A model generated the notes under the pieces. That model did no database searches. It was not told the DNA's origin and worked only from the letters and a program-made list of their open reading frames with translations. Below are positions 57,426 to 64,000 of a stretch of 64,000 bases of DNA, in pieces (position 1 is the stretch's first letter; each line of letters starts with the position of its first letter). The DNA lies in assembly GCA_963978545.1 (NCBI GenBank), contig OZ021721.1, positions 106,280,366-106,344,365 on the forward strand, in the 5' to 3' direction. Both the position numbers and the translations under genes were made by a program. The stretch comes from Linyphia triangularis (taxonomy: Eukaryota > Arthropoda > Arachnida > Araneae > Linyphiidae).

Positions 57426-58277
57426 ATTCCATCCAACTATAAAAGTGAACTGTGATTGGTTAATCATCCCACCAGCTTCGCAAAGCTTCGCAATTCCGGC
57501 GCGTTTTTCTCTTTGCATTGACAATGGAACAGTCTATCCAGTTGTTTATCTATATCGATGGGTAGTATACACTGGAAAGCTCAGTTCCTGAGACAGTAGT
57601 ATAGATGAATGATGAACTTTCACTTTTTTTGGTTTTATTTTTAAATAAAAGTAGAGAAAAAATAATGAAAAACAATACTATTCTTACAAAAATTTGAGCT
57701 AGGATAGATAGTTAAAAAAAATATTTAGTTTTTCACTTTGCGATTTGGCGGGAAAAAGCCACTTTTGCGTGAGACGTCAACGCGCAGATGGTGAACCAGT
57801 CTAAAAAATGTTTTAGACGAGGAATGAGTGAGGTTTTCCTCCAATTTTCGACTTTATCTATGCGTAACCACGTCACGTTTTTTTTTTTAATGCGTTTTGG
57901 TCACGTGACTTTTGCTTTGATTTCGGTTAATTTCAAACTCAATTTTTATTAATTGAAAGCAAAAAGATAAAAAATAATTGCACTGCTCAAATATATTCGT
58001 TGGATAACACTAGAAAATACAAAAAATATTCATTTTCCTCACTTGAGCAAGTTCCTCATTGTTTGTGAATGTGTGGAGGTAAAAAAGTGATTTGACTGAC
58101 GGTATGAAAGTAGGATCTTGGAGTTCTGGACCGATTATTAGAGAATCAGTTGAATTTGTGAAATGTTCGCCTCAGATTAGTGATATGTGTATCGAGACTG
58201 GAATTTCAGGCAAAAAAAAAGAGGTTTGAATGAACAAATTCTTGTCTTTTTGAGTGGTAACTGATTCGACAAGGTCT
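57426..58277. other. unassigned, partly GC-richer stretch with promoter-like words
   Basis: Contains GTGATTGGTTAAT (inverted CCAAT word, about 57451), GAGACGTCAACGCGCAG (CRE-like, about 57772) and GTCACGTGAC at 57900. No ORF of note, no repeat copies except the inverted 30 bp noted above. Confidence 0.3.
57900..57909. promoter_or_regulatory. palindromic E-box GTCACGTGAC
   Basis: A perfect 10 bp palindrome fitting bHLH-Zip (MITF/TFE or USF-like) sites. A match of this length can occur by chance; no target gene is visible. Confidence 0.3.
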
Positions 58278-58986
58278 TTAACACTAGAAAGACGGGAGCT
58301 TAGTATATACCTATATTGCCTGAAAGCAGTCAAAATGACTGCATTGTGAAAAAATAACTAATGCGAAAAGAAATTTGTCTAACAGTAATTTTTAATATAT
58401 TTTATATCACTTACAGTCATAAAACAAGTTATTAATAAGTATTAACAATAATTTTTTTTTATTTCAGTTCGAAAAAAAATAATTTATACATTATCTGGAC
58501 ATTTTAGCCGTATCGATTACAGTATGAGATCATACACTCAGTGATCCTCCTTCCCATCTGAATTACGTTACAGCGCGTTCAAAGGGAACAAAGCGCGTGG
58601 CCAGGCCTGGCATAAAGATTCGAATAACAAGTACGAATAACAATAACAATAACTTTAGTTATTGAACAACTGCAACTTATCAAGTATATGTCGAAATCGA
58701 CAATTTATCATGAATTTGCATGTTATCATGTTATTCCAACCCAGAGCCGAACTGATCTTTTCCAAGCAGTCAAAATGACTGCTTTTCGGCAATATAGATA
58801 TAACACACATATATATACCGGAAGTGAAGGAGGGGGGGGGGGCAACAACAATGATTAATTAACCCATTTATATGTTGTAGAAAAAGTCACAAAATTATAA
58901 GAAGCTGTGTCATTATTTAAATAATAATTTTTTTAATTGAAACTCAAAAGCAGTCAAAATGACTTGCTTAGGCAATCGAGTGTTAA
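58278..58986 (+). mobile_element. full-length 709 bp TTAA (piggyBac-type) element
   Basis: TTAA at 58278-58281 and 58983-58986, CACTAGAAAGACGGGAG start, GGCAATCGAGTG end (one change in the right TIR). Near-identical to the 19000 copy. No ORF. Confidence 0.92.
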
Positions 58987-59572
58987 TAGTGTAAAGAATA
59001 TAACGGTAGCAGTGCAACAAAACTGCAACCGACCCTAACAATGGATTCTCTCAAAGTATATCTGAGCTCACTGTTCGATAAGGGTCAGCTATATCGAAGA
59101 CGAAGGGTAATATAGTGACGAGATAGATATATTGACTGAGAATATTAATTTGAATGCTCATCAATAGATAGTCTTTAGTAAACTGGTATTTATTTAAAAA
59201 TATATTTTACTTCTTAGAATTTCTTCTATAGATAACCCATACCATATTTTAAAGAAAAAACAAAACATAATTTAAATTAAAAGAAGTATTGTAAATTGCA
59301 TCATTCAGTAGTGTATGTAATTGTTATATTCAGTCAATGTTATATAGATGTCTATAAATTTTTAGGTTTACAACTAAATTTGATTTTGAAATATTAAATG
59401 CAACTATCATTTTTGTTACTACTATTGATGTGTAAATTAAATATTTTTGTAGGCAAACCTACTGCACGGCAGAAAAATCCTTAAAAACTATCTAGTAAAC
59501 TCTATCCCAAGATAAAGATATTTTAGACTGAAGAAACAAACTCCAGGATTTTTTTTGAGTAATCTTCGAACA
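58987..59572. other. unassigned AT-rich stretch
   Basis: No feature recognised. Confidence 0.35.
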
Positions 59573-59574
59573 TA

Positions 59575-60454
59575 CAAGATCCGGCTATTAATTTCCAGGA
59601 CTGACGTAACTGTAGGAGAACGAAAAGCCGGAAGATGGCGCTAATGATTGCATATTGAAGAGCGTTTTCTTGCGCATGTGCAGTGCAATCGGCACCATTC
59701 TGGAGTAAGTGGCTCTCGTGAAAGGCGCATTAAAACGTAGCTCTTAAATTCCTGTTGTCGAAGTGAAAATGGAGCAAAGAATTAACATTAAATTTTGCTT
59801 CAAATTGGGCAAGACAGCTGCGGAAACCTACGAAATGTTAAAACAAGTTTACGGCGAGGAAGCATTATCCCGCTCAAGAACTTTTGAATGGTTTAAATGC
59901 TTTCGGGGCGAGCACGAAAGCGTCGAAGATGATCCATACACAGGTCGGCCGCAGTCCGTACGCACGGCTGAAGCAATTGAAAAAGTTCGCGATATGGTGA
60001 AATGTGATCGTCGATTGACTATTCGAGTACTCGCCAATGAATTGAACATGGACAAAGAGACGGTTCGGCGAATTTTGACGCAAGACCTAGGCAAACGCAA
60101 GATTTGTTCCAGATTCGTTCCTCACCATTTAAGGGACGAACAAAAGCAGCTGAGACTGGACGCATGTGGCGAACTTATCGACAACGCTGATACTGACCCT
60201 GCGTACCTGGATAGGATACCCAATTTGAAGCAAAATTTAATGTTAATTCTTTGCTCCATTTTCACTTTGACATCAGGAAGTTAAGAGCTACGTTTTAATG
60301 CGCCTTTCCCCGAGAGCCACTTACTTCAGAATGGTGCCGATTGCACTGCACATGCGCAAGAAAACGCTCTTCAATATACAATCATTGGCGCCATCTTCCG
60401 TCTTTTCGTTCTCCTGCAGTTACGTCAGTCCTGGAAATTAATAGCCGGACCTTG
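59575..60454 (+). mobile_element. mariner element, internally deleted, with 235 bp inverted arms
   Basis: TA lies on both sides (59573-59574 and 60455-60456). Ends are CAAGATCCGGCTATTAATTT and AAATTAATAGCCGGACCTTG. The inverted repeat is far longer than a normal mariner TIR of about 30 bp. 59575-59809 pairs with 60219-60454, including the 5' leader, the start codon and the first ~13 codons of the transposase. Total length is 880 bp against about 1.3 kb for intact mariners. The 3' half of the gene and the original 3' end are replaced by an inverted copy of the 5' end. Confidence 0.9.
59769..60284 (+). pseudogene. mariner transposase, N-terminal half only
   Basis: The frame gives 171 residues from ATG at 59769 (MEQRINIKFCFKLGKTAAET); the GTG two codons earlier is not a plausible start. 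Residues 1 to about 150 are the paired-type DNA-binding region of Tc1/mariner transposases. The first helix-turn-helix (KLGKTAAETYEMLKQVYGEE) is followed by the linker GRPQSVRT and a second helix-turn-helix (LTIRVLANELNMDKETVRRI). The catalytic DDD domain normally following is absent. After AYLDRI the frame enters the inverted copy of the element's own 5' end and adds about 21 unrelated residues. Normal length is about 345 residues. It could at most bind TIRs; it cannot catalyse transposition. Confidence 0.93.
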
Positions 60455-60456
60455 TA

Positions 60457-61353
60457 TAAAAGGACACTACAGATTATGTAGTAGTTCTGAGTTTATAACT
60501 GCAATATAGTTATGTTGAAAGCTCTTAACCTTTATAATTGTTAAAATATATTAACCGCTATAATTGTTGAAATATATTAACTGCTATAATTGTTGAAAGC
60601 TATTAACCGCTATTTAATTTTTGTTCTCTTATATCTCAAGCGGTACTTTGCGAAACCATTGTTGTTGATAATTACATAAATTGATTAAAGATAATATATT
60701 ATACTGTTCCAATTAATAGAATAATAAAACTAAAAAGAAAATATCGGATCAACACAGCTGAAGATTGAAGTTTTTAATTCTGTACTGAAAAAAGTTGTTC
60801 AAACGCATTCTCAATCGTTGTCTCTAATCAATAATCAATGTTTACTACGATCACCACCGTATTCACGTCAAAACAATTCCAAATGAAATGCATAAATAAA
60901 ACTAATTTTTAAAAATCGATATTAATTCTTTTTGCGGAGAAAACACAAAACAATTCTAAAGAAATATTTTTCGTGTCACACATGCATTCTTCTTTTTTTT
61001 TTACAATTTTAAATGCCTATGAGTAAAATAATTAGGAATTTCATTTAAAAAAGTCGTTCCTCTTTTGACCTAGAAGGCTTAAACTTCCAACTCTACAACA
61101 AAGAGAACTATTTCGACAACAAAGCTTAAAGTAGAAAGAGCGGAGAATAGAAAAAAAAAATTGTGTTTGCATCGCGTAGGAGGGTTTTAGCAGCCGTAAT
61201 GAAGAATTTAATGAACTATTATCTGGAAGCGAATAAAAAAATAATAGAAAACAGAAAAATAAGGCTCCAGGCTTTTCCTGAGGCTCAAATGAGGAAGCAG
61301 TGGAGTTTGATATTGTTCTTCGCCTTGCAATCGAAGTATTTGCATTCACTGTG

Positions 61354-61391
<38 letters not shown>

Positions 61392-61633
61392 GCAGCGAAA
61401 TAGTTTTCTAAGCGGAAAATCGTCATGAGTCTAATTATCATTGGAAATCTTGAAGTTCAGCGAAGTAGATTGAAAATGTGTATCTGGTGGGCTTATTGGA
61501 ATAATGTTATAATAGATGACGTATTTTTCTTCAAGAGGTGCTATCGGAGATATTTTTGAATTGGTGAAATTGAACTCGGGAAATTATAATGTGTGAAATA
61601 CTTCTTGAGTAAAGTTTATGTCAGTAGTTTATA
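60457..61633. other. unassigned stretch with a short ~30 bp repeat
   Basis: 60527-60618 has about three to four units around CCGCTATAATTGTTGAAA. 61040-61360 has small overlapping ORFs on both strands without recognised domains. Poly-A at about 61359-61387. Confidence 0.4.
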
Positions 61634-62119
61634 GACTGAGAGGCTACTGCAATTTTTGGACCCCATCGAACATCATTCTGAATTTTTTATAGAAATTGGA
61701 GAAAAGTGAGTAGATTACGAATCCACTGGTCTTCAGCTGCAAAAATGGCCGAAACTGGTCAAAACTCGACTTCCAATGAGTTGAACTAAATCCAATTGTC
61801 AAATGTGCCATAACTTGCCAAATAATGAGCATTTTTTCTTATTTGGTAACCCTCAATTGTTAATTTTCAATTACGAAGGTTGCAGTCGATTCGGATGTGT
61901 GGCTATGGCTTAACTTGCATCTTTCACAAATGAGCCAAATTGGTAATAATCATTACGTTATTGATGACGTAACTGATGTCGCCAATTTGGCTTACTTTTA
62001 AAAGTTACAAGTTTTCCGAGCCAGAGATCTGAAATCGTGTGCGCTTTTTCTCATTGAAAATCAAGATGCAGTGGGTTGCCAGAAGAAAAAGTTTGTTCTC
62101 TTTTTGACAAGTTATGACA
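61634..62119 (+). mobile_element. TA fold-back element, right arm replaced by satellite
   Basis: The left arm starts GACTGAGAGGCTACTGC after TA and the centre matches 49272-49930 closely. The copy stops at CAAGTTATGACAT, just inside the start of the right arm, where the ~185 bp satellite begins. Confidence 0.85.
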
Positions 62120-62123
62120 TAGA

Positions 62124-64000
62124 CTCATAAAAAAAGACACTATGATCCCTTTATTGGATAGTGAAGCTCAAACGGCTACTTTTTTCTAATATGTATTATC
62201 ACAGTTAACAAATAAAATAAAATAGAACTTTAAAAGAAATTCTTCACTATTTACAATTACATACAGAAAATTTGTGTAACAATATATTGGAATGAGTTTA
62301 TAGTTTCTCTCATAAAAAAAGACACTATGACCCCTTTACTGGATATTGAAGCTCAAACGGCCACTTTTTTCTAACATGTATTATCGCAGTTAACAAATAA
62401 AATAAAATAGAACTTTAAAAAAAATACGTCACTATTAACAATTATTTACAGAAAATTTGTGTAACAATATATTGGAATGAGTTTATAGTTTCTCTCATAA
62501 AAAAAGACACTATGACCCCTTTACTGGATATTGAAGCTCAAACGGCCACTTTTTTCTAACATGTATTATCGCAGTTAACAAATAAAATAAAATATAACTT
62601 TAAAAAAAATACTCCACTATTAACAATTATTTACAGAAAATTTGTGTAACAATATATTGGAATGAGTTTATAGTTTCTCTCATAAAAAAAGACACTATGA
62701 TCCCTGTATTGGATAGTGAAGCTCAAACGGCTACTTTTTTCTAATATGTATTATCGCAGTTAACAAATAAAATAAAATAGAACTTTAAAAGAAATTCTTC
62801 ACTATTTACAATTACATACAGAAAATTTGTGTAACAATATATTGAAATGAGTTTATAGTTTCTCTCATAAAAAAAGACACTATGACCCGTTTACTGGATA
62901 TTGAAGCTCAAACGGCCACTATTTTCTAACATGTATTATCGCAGTTAACAAATAAAATAAAATAGAACTTTAAAAAAAAATACGCCACTATTAACAATTA
63001 TTTACAGAAAAATTGTGTAACAATATATTGAAATGAGCTTATAGTTTCTCTCATAAAAAAAGACACTATGACCCCTTTATTGGATATTGTAGCTCAAACG
63101 GCCACTTTTTTCTAACATGTATTATCGCAGTTAACAAATAAAATAAAATAGAACTTTTAAAAAAATACTTCACTATTAACAATTATTTACAGAATTTTTT
63201 TTTAACAATATATAGGAATGAGTTTATAGTTTCTCTCATAAAAAAAGACACTATGACCCCTTTACTGGATATTGAAGCTCAAACGGACACCTTTTTCTAA
63301 CATGTATTATCGCAGTTAACAAATAAAATAAAATAGAACTTTAAAAAAAAATACGTCACTATTAACAATTATTTACAGAATTTTTTTTTAACAATATATT
63401 GGAATGAGTTTATAGTTTCTCTCATAAAAAAAGACACTGTGACCCTTTTACTGGATATTGAAGCTCAAACGGCCACTTTTTTCTAACATGTATTATCGCA
63501 GTTAACAAATAAAATAAAATAGAACTTTAAAAAAAATACGTCACTATTAACAATTATTTACTGAAAATTTGTGTAACAATATATTGGAATGAGTTTATAT
63601 TTTCTCTCATAAAAAAACACACTATGACCCCTTTACTGGATATTGAAGCTCAAACTGCCACTTATTTCTAACATGTATTATCGCAGTTAACAAATAAAAC
63701 AAAATAGAACTTTAAAAAAAATACGTCACTATTAACAATTATTTACAGAAAATTTGTGTAGCAATATATTGGAATGAGTTTATAGTATCTCTCATAAAAA
63801 AAGACACTATGACCCCTTTACTGGATATTGTAGCTCAAACGGCCACTTTTTTCTAACATGTATTATCGCAGTTAACAAATAAAATAAAATAGAACTTTTA
63901 AAAAAATACTTCACTATTAACAATTATTTACAGAAATTTTTTTTAACAATATATAGGAATGAGTTTATAGTTTCTCTCATAAAAAAATACACTATGACCC
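62124..64000. repeat. ~185 bp satellite, about ten copies, continuing past the window
   Basis: Units start CTCATAAAAAAAGACACTAT at about 62124, 62309, 62494, 62679 and so on to the window end. Landmarks are CTGGATATTGAAGCTCAAAC, TAACATGTATTATCGCAGTT and GGAATGAGTTTATAGTTTCT. Two unit types differ at several sites. One has CTACTTTTTTCTAATATGTA with TTCTTCACTATTTACA (units 1 and 4); the other has CCACTTTTTTCTAACATGTA with ATACGTCACTATTAACA. Confidence 0.96.

Noticed and set aside
59849..60100. Minus-strand ORFs of 69 and 83 codons
   Set aside because: They are shadows of the mariner transposase frame on the opposite strand.

Overview
The window is AT-rich, repeat-dense, non-coding eukaryotic DNA, most likely from an arthropod. 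A chelicerate such as a spider is my best guess, based on general familiarity with the mariner, SINE, Helitron and LTR types and not on any marker gene. It has no operons, no prokaryotic signals, no rRNA and no convincing host gene. Almost every long ORF is a microsatellite read as poly-Leu, poly-Ile, Tyr-Ile or Thr-His, or the antisense of a tRNA-derived SINE. The only clear protein-coding relics are a broken mariner transposase (59769-60284) and a short C-terminal scrap of a Helitron PIF1-type helicase (about 50566-50730, minus strand).

Most identifiable sequence is mobile DNA. There are at least four tRNA-headed SINE groups, here called SINE1 to SINE4, many with intact target-site duplications (TSDs). 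Three TTAA-flanked (piggyBac-type) families are present: a ~709 bp element starting TTAACACTAGA, a ~212 bp element starting TTAACCCTTTGCACTCC, and a 724 bp element starting TTAAGGGG. Two hAT-like families end in CAGGGGCG; two copies of one carry internally amplified tandem repeats. Several TA-flanked fold-back or short-TIR elements, Helitron-like ends and one solo LTR complete the list. The LTR has a TATA box directly downstream of a perfectly phased heat-shock element.

Layout: 0-4 kb, partial TTAA element, minisatellites and an AAT microsatellite. 3.9-6.0 kb, a three-level nest (fold-back element containing a hAT element containing a TTAA MITE and two SINEs). 6-15 kb, tandem repeats, SINEs, and a fold-back element inserted into a dispersed repeat whose empty counterpart lies at 24.7-25.1 kb. 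15.2-16.1 kb, solo LTR with a nested SINE. 19-22 kb, TTAA element and a SINE-containing 358 bp triplication. 23-30 kb, minisatellites carrying a Helitron-like element and a SINE, a seven-copy 163 bp satellite, and a ~430 bp tandem array. 34-40 kb, SINEs, a dimeric higher-order repeat and degenerate satellites. 42.6-46.1 kb, two related hAT elements around a GC-richer island with an X-box motif. 46-55 kb, TTAA element, SINE4, SINE3, fold-back elements, Helitron relic and large TA arrays. 55-64 kb, an inverted duplicate of the 36 kb SINE pair, a 311 bp tandem duplication, a TTAA element, the deleted mariner, and a ~185 bp satellite that runs off the window end.

No genes act together in a pathway here. 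The useful content is the nesting order of the elements, the origin of tandem arrays from transposon parts, and a few candidate regulatory motifs. Homology statements are by-eye comparisons within the window; family names rest on termini and target sites, not on a database search.
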